Source of the DNA: an uncultured Methylococcaceae bacterium
Lineage (GTDB): Bacteria > Pseudomonadota > Gammaproteobacteria > Methylococcales > Methylomonadaceae
Reading direction: 5' to 3'
Assembly: GCA_903938485.1 (NCBI GenBank)
Contig: CAJADF010000062.1
Location: 1 to 37,155 of the forward strand
DNA length: 37,155 bases
Shown: piece by piece, positions 8,112 through 16,333 of the stretch
How the letters are laid out: each line of letters starts with the position of its first letter
Position numbering within the stretch: the first letter of the stretch is position 1
Program-made: the position numbers and the translations under genes
The notes under the pieces: generated by a model
Databases searched by the model: none
Told to the model about the DNA's origin: nothing
The model's input: the letters and a program-made list of their open reading frames with translations, nothing else

Positions 8112-8930
8112 TTAGCTTTGCTTGATTGCCCAAGCCAAATCTAAGGCTTGTCTATTTTCTTTAACATCATGAACGCGCATTATTTTCACCCCGGCCATCA
8201 CGGCTAAACCGGTTGTTATAGCCGTAGCAAGTACTAAGTCTTGAGGGACTTCTATTGAGGCAATATTTTTTAAAAACTTCTTGCGGCTGGCGCCTAACAA
8301 AATGGGATAACCACTATTAACAAACTGATCTAAATGCGCTAGAAGCTTAAGATCATGTTCACTTGTTTTACCAAAACCAATGCCTGGGTCTAGTATGATT
8401 TTTTCTTGCTTAATGCCTGCAACTTGGGCGTTTTCTACACTTTTTTGCAAACGTGCCAAAACATCAGCAACCACATGGTTATAGCTTGGATTATTCTGCA
8501 TGGTTTGAGGAGTACCCTGTATATGCATTAATATAATGGGGCAATCATAATCTGCAGCTATAGTTAATATGTTAGGGTCAGTTTGACCGGCGGAAATATC
8601 ATTAATAATGTTTGCACCTTCAGCCAAAGCCATTTTTGCAACCGTGCTAATTCGCGTATCTATACTAATGGGGACGGTGGTTGATAATTGTTGACGAATC
8701 GCTTTAATAACAGGTATTACCCGTTGAACTTGCTCGCCAGAAGAAACTGAAATGGAATACGGCCGGGTAGATTCCCCCCCAATATCGATAATATCTGCAC
8801 CATCATTCAACATTTTTTCAACATGTATTAAAGCAGAAGTAATGTTGTTAAAGTAACCTCCGTCAGAAAAACTATCTGGAGTAACATTTAATATCCCCAT
8901 AATTAGAGGCTTATTTGAGGCATTAAACAT
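8112..8930 (-). CDS. folP: Dihydropteroate synthase
   Basis: Condenses p-aminobenzoate with dihydropterin pyrophosphate in folate synthesis; the target of sulfonamides. From the ATG at 8930 it is 272 residues. The family motifs appear in order: GILNVTPDSFSDGG, IDIGGESTRP, SIDTRISTVA, DPGIGFGKT, GASRKKFL and MRVHDV. The frame extends ten codons upstream to a TTG (8960), but that codon would sit only about six bases from the predicted transcription start. The ATG is therefore preferred. The gene is separated from the usual ftsH and glmM neighbours and lies alone between the repeat array and a tRNA gene. Confidence 0.96.
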   Translation of the reverse strand: MFNASNKPLIMGILNVTPDSFSDGGYFNNITSALIHVEKMLNDGADIIDIGGESTRPYSISVSSGEQVQRVIPVIKAIRQQLSTTVPISIDTRISTVAKMALAEGANIINDISAGQTDPNILTIAADYDCPIILMHIQGTPQTMQNNPSYNHVVADVLARLQKSVENAQVAGIKQEKIILDPGIGFGKTSEHDLKLLAHLDQFVNSGYPILLGASRKKFLKNIASIEVPQDLVLATAITTGLAVMAGVKIMRVHDVKENRQALDLAWAIKQS

Positions 8931-8972
8931 AATGAGAGGGTATCCAAAACAATATAACAAGGCTAAATCAAA

Positions 8973-9001
8973 AGTATCCTACGATAACTATATTATCGCA
9001 A
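8973..9001 (-). promoter_or_regulatory. Predicted folP promoter
   Basis: On the minus strand TTGCGA (8996-9001) and GATACT (8973-8978) are separated by 17 bases. Transcription would start near 8966, giving a leader of about 36 bases to the ATG at 8930. The -10 has four of six consensus bases. Confidence 0.4.
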
Positions 9002-9035
9002 GCATCCGTTGTAGCGCCATAACGAATTTCAGGCA

Positions 9036-9068
9036 ATAAAAAAGGCCTAGATTTTACTCTAAGCCTTT
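9036..9068 (-). terminator. Intrinsic terminator of the tRNA-Lys transcript
   Basis: Minus-strand hairpin with an 11-bp stem (AAAGGCTTAGA pairing with TCTAGGCCTTT, one G-T wobble), a GTAAAA loop, and a run of T directly after. It begins about nine bases past the tRNA CCA end, so it closes that transcript and shields folP. Confidence 0.85.
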
Positions 9069-9076
9069 GAAATTAT

Positions 9077-9152
9077 TGGTGGGACGTCCGAGGCTCGAAC
9101 TCGGGACCCAAAGATTAAGAGTCTTCTGCTCTACCAACTGAGCTAACATCCC
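9077..9152 (-). tRNA. tRNA-Lys (anticodon CUU)
   Basis: A 76-base cloverleaf with CCA encoded. The acceptor GGGATGT pairs with ACGTCCC (one G-T), the D arm is GCTCAGTTGGTAGAGC, and the T arm is CCGAG-TTCGAGC-CTCGG. The anticodon loop is CTCTTAA, anticodon CTT at its centre, which reads AAG lysine codons. E. coli manages with UUU-type tRNA-Lys only, so this is the dedicated CUU isoacceptor. The 5' end is 27 bases from the ubiC stop in the same direction. Confidence 0.96.
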
Positions 9153-9163
9153 AATAGCTGTTA

Positions 9164-9169
9164 ATTATA
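9164..9169 (-). promoter_or_regulatory. -10 element for tRNA-Lys
   Basis: A perfect TATAAT on the minus strand ends 11 bases before the mature tRNA 5' end, the expected spacing for a short tRNA leader. The matching -35 would lie in the last codons of ubiC and is weak. Confidence 0.55.
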
Positions 9170-9179
9170 ACGTATTTTG

Positions 9180-9746
9180 TCACTTAAATTCATGTAATAC
9201 TTCTGGTAAAAAAAACTCACTGACTAACATGTGTTTACTAGCAATACCATAGACGGTGCGTCTTCCCCAAACGGGGGCATTTATTTCAACTTGCTCTAAC
9301 AAGCTAGACTTCCATGTCGGCATCTGTATTAATGTCACATCCATAGCGATACGCTCTAATTTTGGAGACGAAAAAATAATTTCTCCTAAGGGGCGATTGC
9401 CCAATTTGGATAAATTACTTTTTGCCGTTTTTACAGTTGATTTTGGAATAACCGTTCTAGCCAAAATTAAAGGCTTAGATTTAACATACAGCAACACTTC
9501 ACGGGTTAACACATACTCATGTGCGGGCAACTTGAGTAATCGATGCTCACTTAAATAGGGTGTTTTCCAACATTGCAATAAGACTTTAACGGCCACACCT
9601 GGCCCATAATAACTTCGCAAGCGCTGTGTTAAAGAACCCGATTCATAAGTCCAAGATTGCACAGTCTCTGGTAGATGATGACGCAAACCTGGACGACTTC
9701 CTAACCAATTTGGCTCTTGATTAAATAAAACACTTTTTGTTGTCAA
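9180..9746 (-). CDS. ubiC: Chorismate--pyruvate lyase
   Basis: Converts chorismate to 4-hydroxybenzoate and pyruvate, the first committed step of ubiquinone synthesis. The 188-residue product carries the UbiC signature: VLTREVLLY with the expected substrate-binding arginine (Arg82), the LG.RPLGE segment around 116-122, WGRRTVYGI, and LVSEFFLP with the key glutamate (Glu177). The frame opens with TTG at 9746, six bases after the recG stop; AGAGG lies about eleven bases upstream, inside the recG end. It is the last protein gene of a leftward ridA-recG-ubiC group. The partner ubiA is not adjacent. Confidence 0.9.
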   Translation of the reverse strand: MTTKSVLFNQEPNWLGSRPGLRHHLPETVQSWTYESGSLTQRLRSYYGPGVAVKVLLQCWKTPYLSEHRLLKLPAHEYVLTREVLLYVKSKPLILARTVIPKSTVKTAKSNLSKLGNRPLGEIIFSSPKLERIAMDVTLIQMPTWKSSLLEQVEINAPVWGRRTVYGIASKHMLVSEFFLPEVLHEFK

Positions 9747-9752
9747 GCGAAC

Positions 9753-11840
9753 TTAAACCTCTGCATAATCTGTTGATGCACCCAACCATCTATCACACAA
9801 GGGTTGTATAACTTGTGGTGAGTTAATAAAAATTTCTTCTGCCATTTGCTGGATAGTATCCAATAAATCCGCGTCTCTGGCTAAATCCGCTATCCTAAAA
9901 TTAATAGCACCGGTTTGCCGAGTCCCCATAACGTCCCCCGGCCCACGTAATGCTAAGTCTTTTTCGGCAATCACAAACCCGTCATTACTATCACGCAATA
10001 TACCCAAGCGTTGCCTAGCCACGTCTGACAAAGGTGTTTGATACATTAATAAACAATAACTGTCACCTTCTCCTCGCCCGACCCGGCCGCGCAATTGATG
10101 TAATTGTGATAACCCCAAGCGCTCTGGATTTTCTATCACCATTAAACCGGCATTGGGTACGTCAACACCCACTTCAATAACGGTAGTGGCAACTAACAAA
10201 TCTATTTGATGATTTTTAAACGCTTGCATCACTAACTCTTTATCCGCACTTTTCATCCGACCATGTATTAAGGCTACGCGCACCTTAGGCAAAGCCTGTG
10301 TTAATAGTTCGGCCGTTTTCTCCGCCGCCTCACATTCTAAAACTTCTGATTCTTCAATTAAGGTACACACCCAATAAACTTGCCGGCCTTTTTCTACCCA
10401 GTTGTTAATTCTATCAATCACATCAGATCTACGTTCAGCCGGTATAACACTGGTTACTATGGGTTTTCTGCCGGATGGTAATTCATCAATAATAGACACG
10501 TCTAAATCAGAGTATTGCAACATAGCTAAAGTTCTGGGTATGGGCGTTGCCGTCATAACCAATTGATGCGGACGCATATTACCCTGCTGGCCTTTTTCTC
10601 TTAAGGCCAAGCGCTGATTAACGCCAAACCGATGTTGCTCGTCAATAATTATCAAGCCTAAGCGTTTAAAATTTACACTTTCTTGAAACAAAGCATGGGT
10701 ACCTATAACAATACCCACCGAACCATCAACTAAGCCTTGTAAGATTTCTTTACGGGTATTGCCTTTAACTTGTCCCGTTAAAAATGCTACTTGGGTATTA
10801 AAATCTGCAAACCAGACACTAAAGTTACGCATATGCTGTTCTGCAAGCAATTCTGTCGGCGCCATAACGGCTACTTGATAGCCCGCAGACAAGGCCAATA
10901 AAGCGGCATAAGCCGACACGATGGTTTTACCAGAGCCCACATCACCCTGCACCAAGCGCATCATGGGGTGTGCAGAAGTACAATCTACGGATATCTCTTT
11001 AATTACGCGCTGTTGTGCGCCAGTTAATTTAAATGGCAATCTATTTAAAAACTGTTCGACAATAGCCGATTGATTATCATCAACAAAACGGGGCGCCTGC
11101 CATTGTCTCGCTTTGTTTCTAGTGATGCGTAGACTTAAATGATGCGCTAACAACTCTTCAAATGCTAAGCGTTTAAGCGCAGGTACACTGCCATTCTGAA
11201 GGGCTTCAACAGAAATCATCTCATCTGGCGCATGCAGCGTATTAATGGCTACTGCTAATGTTGGATAAGCGAATTTTTTTAATACTTTATCTGGCACCCA
11301 ATCCGTCAATAACTGGGGATTTAAATTACATAGATGCAGTGCCTGTTTAACCAATTTTCTTAAGGCGTTTTGACTAAGTCCTTCTGTTAAAGGATACACC
11401 GGGGTTAAGCGCGATTCCGTTACTTGAGCATCCGGTTGCGTCATAATCCTATAATCCGGATGGGACATTTCTAATCCACTAAAGCCCTGCCGCACTTCGC
11501 CAAAACAACTGATTAGGGTGCCTGGCTTTAGTGCGTTATGTTGATGGGCATTAAAATGAAAAAACCGTAAAGTAACATCCCCAGTATCATCAGTCATTCG
11601 ACACACTAAACTTTTACGCCCTCTGGGTAACACATCCACAAACTCAATTCGACCCCTAATTAATGCACTTATTCCCACACTTAAAGAGGCAATCGGAAAT
11701 ACTCGTGTCCTATCTTCGTAACGGTGGGGTAAATGAAAAATCAGATCGCTAATAACGCGAATACCCAGTTTATCAAGACGACTAAGGGTCTGAGCCCCTA
11801 CCCCCGATAAACTAACGACTGACTGGCTAAGATCATTCAC
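9753..11840 (-). CDS. recG: ATP-dependent DNA helicase RecG
   Basis: Superfamily 2 translocase that remodels stalled forks and Holliday junctions. At 695 residues it matches the family (E. coli 693). The N-terminal wedge/OB domain covers about residues 50-150. Walker A is GDVGSGKT at 299-306, Walker B DEQH at 400-403, motif III MTATPIPRTLAM follows at about 432-443, and motif VI QLRGRVGRGEGDSYC lies in the C-terminal half. The start is GTG at 11840. The gene is 39 bases after ridA and 6 before ubiC in the same direction, so one transcript is likely. Confidence 0.97.
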   Translation of the reverse strand: MNDLSQSVVSLSGVGAQTLSRLDKLGIRVISDLIFHLPHRYEDRTRVFPIASLSVGISALIRGRIEFVDVLPRGRKSLVCRMTDDTGDVTLRFFHFNAHQHNALKPGTLISCFGEVRQGFSGLEMSHPDYRIMTQPDAQVTESRLTPVYPLTEGLSQNALRKLVKQALHLCNLNPQLLTDWVPDKVLKKFAYPTLAVAINTLHAPDEMISVEALQNGSVPALKRLAFEELLAHHLSLRITRNKARQWQAPRFVDDNQSAIVEQFLNRLPFKLTGAQQRVIKEISVDCTSAHPMMRLVQGDVGSGKTIVSAYAALLALSAGYQVAVMAPTELLAEQHMRNFSVWFADFNTQVAFLTGQVKGNTRKEILQGLVDGSVGIVIGTHALFQESVNFKRLGLIIIDEQHRFGVNQRLALREKGQQGNMRPHQLVMTATPIPRTLAMLQYSDLDVSIIDELPSGRKPIVTSVIPAERRSDVIDRINNWVEKGRQVYWVCTLIEESEVLECEAAEKTAELLTQALPKVRVALIHGRMKSADKELVMQAFKNHQIDLLVATTVIEVGVDVPNAGLMVIENPERLGLSQLHQLRGRVGRGEGDSYCLLMYQTPLSDVARQRLGILRDSNDGFVIAEKDLALRGPGDVMGTRQTGAINFRIADLARDADLLDTIQQMAEEIFINSPQVIQPLCDRWLGASTDYAEV

Positions 11841-11879
11841 TCGCTTAGCACTTAGAATTTAAATGCCGACTCTTTAGCA

Positions 11880-12275
11880 CTAGGAATATTCTTGATCAGG
11901 TAATTGCATAATGCCATCCATTTCTACACCGACATTTTTAGGCAAAGCCGCCACACCAATAGCCGCCCTTGCTGGGTAAGGCGCCTGAAAATACTGCCCC
12001 ATAATTTCATTAACTAACGGAAAATGAGTTAAATCCGTTAAAAATATGTTTAATTTAACAATATCCGATAAATCTCCGCCTGCGGCTTGAGTTACCGCTT
12101 TTAAGTTATCAAACACTTGAGTAATTTGTGCCGAGATATCGCCCTCAATAACAAGCATTGTTTCTGGTACTAAAGGAATTTGTCCTGACAAGTAAACCGT
12201 TTGACCCACCTTAACTGCCTGAGAATAAGTGCCTATCGCTTGCGGTGCGTTATGAGTATGAATAATTTCTTTCAT
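11880..12275 (-). CDS. ridA: Reactive intermediate deaminase RidA (YjgF/YER057c/UK114 family)
   Basis: Hydrolyses reactive 2-aminoacrylate and other imines made by PLP enzymes, protecting targets such as IlvE. It is 131 residues, with VYLSGQIPL, the substrate-carboxylate arginine in [12 protein letters not shown] (Arg103) and the conserved glutamate (Glu118) of VEMDGI. The ATG at 12275 has an AGAGGA ribosome-binding site about seven bases upstream. It is the first gene of the leftward group with recG and ubiC. In many gammaproteobacteria ridA lies next to spoT; here the upstream neighbour is a divergent transporter. Confidence 0.94.
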   Translation of the reverse strand: MKEIIHTHNAPQAIGTYSQAVKVGQTVYLSGQIPLVPETMLVIEGDISAQITQVFDNLKAVTQAAGGDLSDIVKLNIFLTDLTHFPLVNEIMGQYFQAPYPARAAIGVAALPKNVGVEMDGIMQLPDQEYS

Positions 12276-12370
12276 AGATAATTCCTCTTAAATAGTGTGC
12301 CCACATTATATTTAATTTTATATGACTCGGCCGAACTAACTACGCCGGTATTAAGTTAAAATTAACGCCT

Positions 12371-13261
12371 ATGCGAATTTTATTAACTTATATCAGTGTT
12401 GTTTTACTATGGTCAACCACCCCACTCGCCATTAAGTGGAGCGGAGAAGGCCCTGGTTTTTTATTTGGTGTGACGTCTAGAATGACTATTGGGACTACCT
12501 GCCTGCTGCTGTTTATTGCCATTATGCGTAAGCCTATCGCATGGCATCGCAAAGCAATACTGACTTATTGTGCTGTGGCTCTCCAAATTTATGGCGCCAT
12601 GATGGCTGTTTATTGGGCGGCTCAATTTATGCCTTCTGGCTGGATTTCTGTTGTGTCTGGTTTAGTCCCGTTAACCACCGCTTTATTATCCGCCTTATTT
12701 TTAGGTGAACGTAGCTTAACTTTAGGTAAACTTTTATCCTATGGCATGGGCATTGGGGGGCTTTGCATTATCTTTGGTTCGGCCTTACAAATTAGCCTTA
12801 ATGCGGCCTTGGGTATTGGTGCGTTATTAATATCAACTTTTATCCAAGCAGGCAGTGCCGTCTGGATAAAACGTATATCGGCTAAACTTCCGGCTTTAAG
12901 TCAAGTAACTGGCGGCCTCATTATTGCTTTACCCTTGTACTTAATAACTTGGCTTATTTTAGATAAAGGACAGTTACCGACTACGCTATCTTTGATCAAC
13001 CTGGCGTCTATTCTTTATTTGGGTGTCATTGCCACCACATTAGGATTTATCTTTTATTATTATTTGCTCACGCATTTAACTGCTACCCGAGTTTCTTTAA
13101 TTAACCTAATCTCACCGATACTTGCCTTACTTATTGGATATTTTGTTAATCATGAACATCTCAGCGTTAACGTTCTATCGGGGACTTTATTAATACTTTC
13201 AGCATTATTTTTACACGAATTTTTTGAACGATTACCCCGTTTTAAAGCGCAGCAAAAATAA
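12371..13261 (+). CDS. EamA-family (DMT) membrane transporter
   Basis: A 296-residue integral membrane protein of the drug/metabolite transporter superfamily, probably exporting a small metabolite; the substrate cannot be told. About ten hydrophobic helices fall into two EamA repeats. The first ends with VVSGLVPLTTALLSALFLGER (within residues 96-116), and the second has the equivalent SLINLISPILALLIGYFV before a short basic tail. The start is the ATG at 12371, facing ridA across about 95 bases. It is monocistronic: the next gene has its own promoter. Confidence 0.85.
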   Translation: MRILLTYISVVLLWSTTPLAIKWSGEGPGFLFGVTSRMTIGTTCLLLFIAIMRKPIAWHRKAILTYCAVALQIYGAMMAVYWAAQFMPSGWISVVSGLVPLTTALLSALFLGERSLTLGKLLSYGMGIGGLCIIFGSALQISLNAALGIGALLISTFIQAGSAVWIKRISAKLPALSQVTGGLIIALPLYLITWLILDKGQLPTTLSLINLASILYLGVIATTLGFIFYYYLLTHLTATRVSLINLISPILALLIGYFVNHEHLSVNVLSGTLLILSALFLHEFFERLPRFKAQQK

Positions 13262-13330
13262 TCATATAGCGTCTAAACGCATAGAAATAGCGTTAGATAA
13301 AAAATATTCAAAAATTATTGAAAAACTTCT

Positions 13331-13360
13331 TTGCCCAAGTTGCATTTTTAGTGCTACTAT
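13331..13360 (+). promoter_or_regulatory. Extended -10 promoter of the cold-shock gene
   Basis: TTGCCC (13331-13336) and TACTAT (13355-13360) are 18 bases apart, and TGC directly precedes the -10 as an extended element. Transcription would begin near 13367, giving an untranslated leader of about 89 bases. Confidence 0.55.
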
Positions 13361-13412
13361 TAGGTCGCAGTTAAGTTAAGGCGGCTTCTTTATGGGGGCT
13401 GGTATTTGTTAA

Positions 13413-13435
13413 GCCAACATAAATTGGCGTTTTTT
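13413..13435 (+). promoter_or_regulatory. Terminator-like hairpin in the cold-shock leader
   Basis: GCCAA-CATAAA-TTGGC forms a five-base-pair stem followed by G and six T residues. It sits ten bases before the AAGAG ribosome-binding site of the cold-shock gene. It could act as an attenuator or temperature-sensitive element. The stem is short, so leakiness is expected. Confidence 0.5.
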
Positions 13436-13455
13436 CTATAGTTTAAGAGTGTATT

Positions 13456-13665
13456 ATGTCTGATCAAGTTGTAGGTACCGTTAAGTGGTTCAATGATGAA
13501 AAAGGGTTTGGTTTTATTGAACAAGAAGGTGGCAAAGATGTATTTGTGCACCACAGTGCAATTAACGGATCTGGACGCAAAACTTTGCGTGAAGGCCAAA
13601 AAGTAACCATGGAAGTAACTCAAGGTCAAAAAGGCCCGCAAGCTGAGAATGTAACCCCTGCGTAA
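13456..13665 (+). CDS. CspA-family cold-shock protein (RNA chaperone)
   Basis: Single-stranded nucleic-acid-binding OB-fold protein of 69 residues, the standard size. RNP1 is KGFGFI at residues 16-21 and RNP2 VFVHHSAI at 29-36; the N-terminus [13 protein letters not shown] is canonical. AAGAG lies six bases before the ATG. It is transcribed alone, with its own extended -10 promoter, a leader of about 89 bases holding a terminator-like hairpin, and a strong downstream terminator. Whether it is cold-induced or constitutive (CspA versus CspC/E type) cannot be told from the protein. Confidence 0.96.
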   Translation: MSDQVVGTVKWFNDEKGFGFIEQEGGKDVFVHHSAINGSGRKTLREGQKVTMEVTQGQKGPQAENVTPA

Positions 13666-13677
13666 TAGTCTCAATTA

Positions 13678-13719
13678 TTGTTTCCTAGAAGCCGTTGGTT
13701 TTTAGGAAACAATCCTTTT
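13678..13719 (+). terminator. Intrinsic terminator after the cold-shock gene
   Basis: Perfect ten-base-pair stem TTGTTTCCTA / TAGGAAACAA with a 15-base loop, then TCCTTTT. It lies between the cold-shock gene and the convergent rlmG. Confidence 0.75.
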
Positions 13720-13738
13720 AAGCCATTCCAAAATAATT

Positions 13739-14899
13739 TTATTTATTTTTGGCTTTTAGAATAACAAATTTCTTATTCTCCGCTACACAATGATAATTAC
13801 CAAACACCCGCTTTAGGGTTACTTGATAATTAAGATGTCGATTGCCGACTATCCATATCTCCCCGCTGCCCTTTCTTAAAACATTTTTCGCCCCTTTAAT
13901 CATGCTGTTAGCTATTTGATCACCTATGGCATTTTGCTGATGAAACGGCGGATTACATAGAACAATATCGACACTTTCAGGCAAAAAGTCTTGCAGACCA
14001 TCACCTACCTTAAAAACGGCCCTGCGCTGTTTACCCAAAGCGCTTTCAAAATTATCTTGAGTAGAAGCGACCGCCATGTAAGACTCATCGACAAAATGCA
14101 CTAGCGCTTCTGAGTTTTTTTCCGCAACAATTAACCCCAGCAAACCATTGCCACACCCTAAATCGACAATATCAACAACACCCTTCGTAATAGGCAAATG
14201 TTGCAGAAAAAAACGAGTACCCATATCTAAACTATCCCTAGAAAACACATTAGCATGGTTACTAATAATAAAGTCGGTACCTTCTAATTGATAACGAACC
14301 GGATAAGGACTTTCGGAGGCTTGTATCGCAGAATCCGGTGTCACAAAAATCAGCCTTGCCTTTTTTTTAGCTAAAGACGTTGTCGTACCTCCTATCAATC
14401 GCTCTAATAACTTCCAAATTGTTGGCGTCATCGTTTTAACCATACCGGCGACAATAATCTGCGTATTAGGCTCAAGATGCGAATGGATGCGTATTAATTG
14501 ATCTTCTAACAAAGCCAAAGTTTTTGGGGCTTTAATCAGCACCCAATCATAAAAACCGGTCAAAGGCTCAAGACTGTTTGTGAGTATTAAATTATCTGTG
14601 GGTAGGTCATTGGCTAACAAATTTAGCCGAGTAGCTTGTTGAGAAAGATAAGAGTCAGAAACGGCTTGGGGCTTATAAGCATTTAACCCCAGCGCTAAAG
14701 CCCCAAAGCCATCATTTAAAATAAGTAATCTGGCATCATCGGCAATAACTTGCTCAGCCATATAGTTAAGCAAATATTCATCTGCTGCATCCCATGCACG
14801 TAATAACTCTAAAGATCGCTTAGGAAGTCGCTCTAAAACAAATTCACCTTGTGGAACTTTTAATAAGGTATCGGTTTCTGCCGTCATTAACTCGGTCAC
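13739..14899 (-). CDS. rlmG: 23S rRNA (guanine(1835)-N2)-methyltransferase
   Basis: SAM-dependent RNA methyltransferase of the RsmC/RlmG group; E. coli RlmG modifies G1835 of 23S rRNA. At 386 residues it has the two-domain build of this group: a degenerate N-terminal methyltransferase-like half and a C-terminal catalytic half with the SAM motif DLGCGNGLLG (246-255) and the target-base motif NPPFHQ (316-321). RsmC is the main alternative, but length and the N-terminal ERLPKRSLELLRAWDAADEY favour RlmG. The frame opens at GTG 14899, and an ATG four codons later (14887) is equally plausible; neither has a strong ribosome-binding site. It directly follows efpL. Confidence 0.85.
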   Translation of the reverse strand: MTELMTAETDTLLKVPQGEFVLERLPKRSLELLRAWDAADEYLLNYMAEQVIADDARLLILNDGFGALALGLNAYKPQAVSDSYLSQQATRLNLLANDLPTDNLILTNSLEPLTGFYDWVLIKAPKTLALLEDQLIRIHSHLEPNTQIIVAGMVKTMTPTIWKLLERLIGGTTTSLAKKKARLIFVTPDSAIQASESPYPVRYQLEGTDFIISNHANVFSRDSLDMGTRFFLQHLPITKGVVDIVDLGCGNGLLGLIVAEKNSEALVHFVDESYMAVASTQDNFESALGKQRRAVFKVGDGLQDFLPESVDIVLCNPPFHQQNAIGDQIANSMIKGAKNVLRKGSGEIWIVGNRHLNYQVTLKRVFGNYHCVAENKKFVILKAKNK

Positions 14900-14911
14900 T
14901 TCGACAGTAGT

Positions 14912-15478
14912 TTAAGCGCGGGACATAAATTTGCCGTTTTCTGTATTTACTTTAATCAATTCATCAGTTTCTAGATATTCAGGCACTTGAACTTCTAAAC
15001 CAGTAGGCAATCGTGCTGTTTTAGTTCTACCGGATGCGGTAGCACCCTTAATTGCTGGAGGTGTTTCAATAATAGGTAAAATAACTGAGCTAGGTAATTC
15101 AATACCAAAAATCTCATCATCAATCATTAAGGCAATAATCCCTTCTAAACCCTCTGTTAAGTAATAGACTTGATCATCTAAATCTTCACGACTCAAGCTA
15201 TATTGGGTATAGTCTTCGGTGTTCATAAAAATATAGTTTTCACCATCGAGATAAGAAAACTGTACCTTAGCTCTCACTAAATCTGCGTCTTTTAAAAAGT
15301 CATCACCTTTTAAAGATTCATCCAACTTTTGACCTGTCTTAAGATTAGTAAATCTAATTTTATAGAGTGTTGATGCTCCCCGAGATGAAGGACTTTTAGC
15401 ATCAAACTGTTTAACCATGTGCGGTATACCATTAATCTCAACCACCATCCCGCGCTTTAATTCACTTGCCTTTGCCAC
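14912..15478 (-). CDS. efpL: Elongation factor P-like protein EfpL (YeiP)
   Basis: Paralogue of EF-P that helps ribosomes stalled on proline-rich and related motifs. The three-domain protein (188 residues from this start) has the KOW-like N-domain, the OB region (FSYLDGENYIFMNTEDYTQY) and the C-terminal GATASGRTKTARLPTGL. The loop that carries the modified lysine in EF-P reads SPSSRGASTLYK, the EfpL form with arginine. The frame opens at GTG 15490, but the GTG at 15478 is preferred: it has GGAG six bases upstream, and it places the loop arginine at position 33 as in E. coli EfpL. rlmG follows within about 12-24 bases. Confidence 0.9.
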   Translation of the reverse strand: MAKASELKRGMVVEINGIPHMVKQFDAKSPSSRGASTLYKIRFTNLKTGQKLDESLKGDDFLKDADLVRAKVQFSYLDGENYIFMNTEDYTQYSLSREDLDDQVYYLTEGLEGIIALMIDDEIFGIELPSSVILPIIETPPAIKGATASGRTKTARLPTGLEVQVPEYLETDELIKVNTENGKFMSRA

Positions 15479-15586
15479 ACCACTCTCCACATTTGTTTAT
15501 AAGTTAGTCCTGTTGATTAACCAAAGGCAATTCAACTGCCAATATCCCCGATATTATAACGTAGAACTATTACAAAGACGGTGACT

Positions 15587-15625
15587 GAATTAGCTGCTAT
15601 TTTTTTTAAAAATTGCAGCTAATTC
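15587..15625. repeat. 11-bp perfect inverted repeat between divergent genes
   Basis: GAATTAGCTGC (15587-15597) and GCAGCTAATTC (15615-15625) are exact complements around an A/T-only centre. On the plus strand a T run follows five bases later. It lies between divergent efpL and the lipoprotein gene, so it may be an operator or a terminator-like leader structure. Confidence 0.55.
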
Positions 15626-15704
15626 TCGTGTTTTTTTATTAAAAGATGTTAAATTAGCAACTATAATTAATTTAACCCTTTAAAACATTCTTAGTGTGAT
15701 AACG

Positions 15705-16325
15705 ATGGACATCCGCTTAAAATTTTTACTTATTTTATTTTGCCTTAGTTTAACGGGTTGTACCTCTCAACCAGTCAAAGAATCTGATACTGCAAATAAC
15801 ACTATTACAGAATCTCACGAAGACCCAACACCATCAAAATACCCTCCACAGATGACCGGTATAAATCCACCGATGACCATCACAAAAGGTAAAAAGAAAT
15901 TAAATTTGATGCGAATATTAGACGGTGGGATTTGTAAAAATGATTTACAAGGTGCAAAGGGCACATTTTTACTGTACGCAGATAGTAGCGACATTGATAG
16001 GATAAAAAAAGAAAAAGGTAGCGCGATATTTAAAACCTTTGAAACCAAAATCCAAGAAATATCCAGTACCATTTTACAAACCGCTATTGATAATACTAAT
16101 CTTGGCGAAGACCCTTTTGCCTTAGGCCCAGACGAAGCCCAACAAAAACTGGCTTCTCAACTGATGCTTAATTTTGCAGATGCCGCATCTGAATCAATTA
16201 ATAAGTTTCAAAAAGAAACCTCTTTAACCATTGATATTACTGCTTTTAAACCGTCCTTGGTGTTTTTTCAAAAGGGCTGTGATGAATCAAAACTCGATGA
16301 GGAAACTAAAGACTCAGAGGGTTAG
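15705..16325 (+). CDS. Predicted lipoprotein of unknown function
   Basis: A 206-residue exported protein with a lipoprotein signal peptide: basic start MDIRLK, hydrophobic FLLILFCLSL and lipobox LTGC, so the mature protein would start at the cysteine near residue 19. A Pro/Thr-rich linker follows (about 20-55). The rest is a soluble, helix-rich domain of about 140 residues containing two further cysteines (ICKNDLQG and KGCDESK), which could pair. No family is recognised. The frame also opens at GTG 15696, but the ATG at 15705 gives a normal signal peptide. It converges on uspA with an eight-base gap. Likely periplasmic and membrane-anchored. Confidence 0.75.
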   Translation: MDIRLKFLLILFCLSLTGCTSQPVKESDTANNTITESHEDPTPSKYPPQMTGINPPMTITKGKKKLNLMRILDGGICKNDLQGAKGTFLLYADSSDIDRIKKEKGSAIFKTFETKIQEISSTILQTAIDNTNLGEDPFALGPDEAQQKLASQLMLNFADAASESINKFQKETSLTIDITAFKPSLVFFQKGCDESKLDEETKDSEG

Positions 16326-16333
16326 AAGTTCGC

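Noticed and set aside
9256-9558. 100-codon frame on the plus strand
   Set aside because: It is antisense to ubiC, whose motifs are certain, and has no recognisable content.
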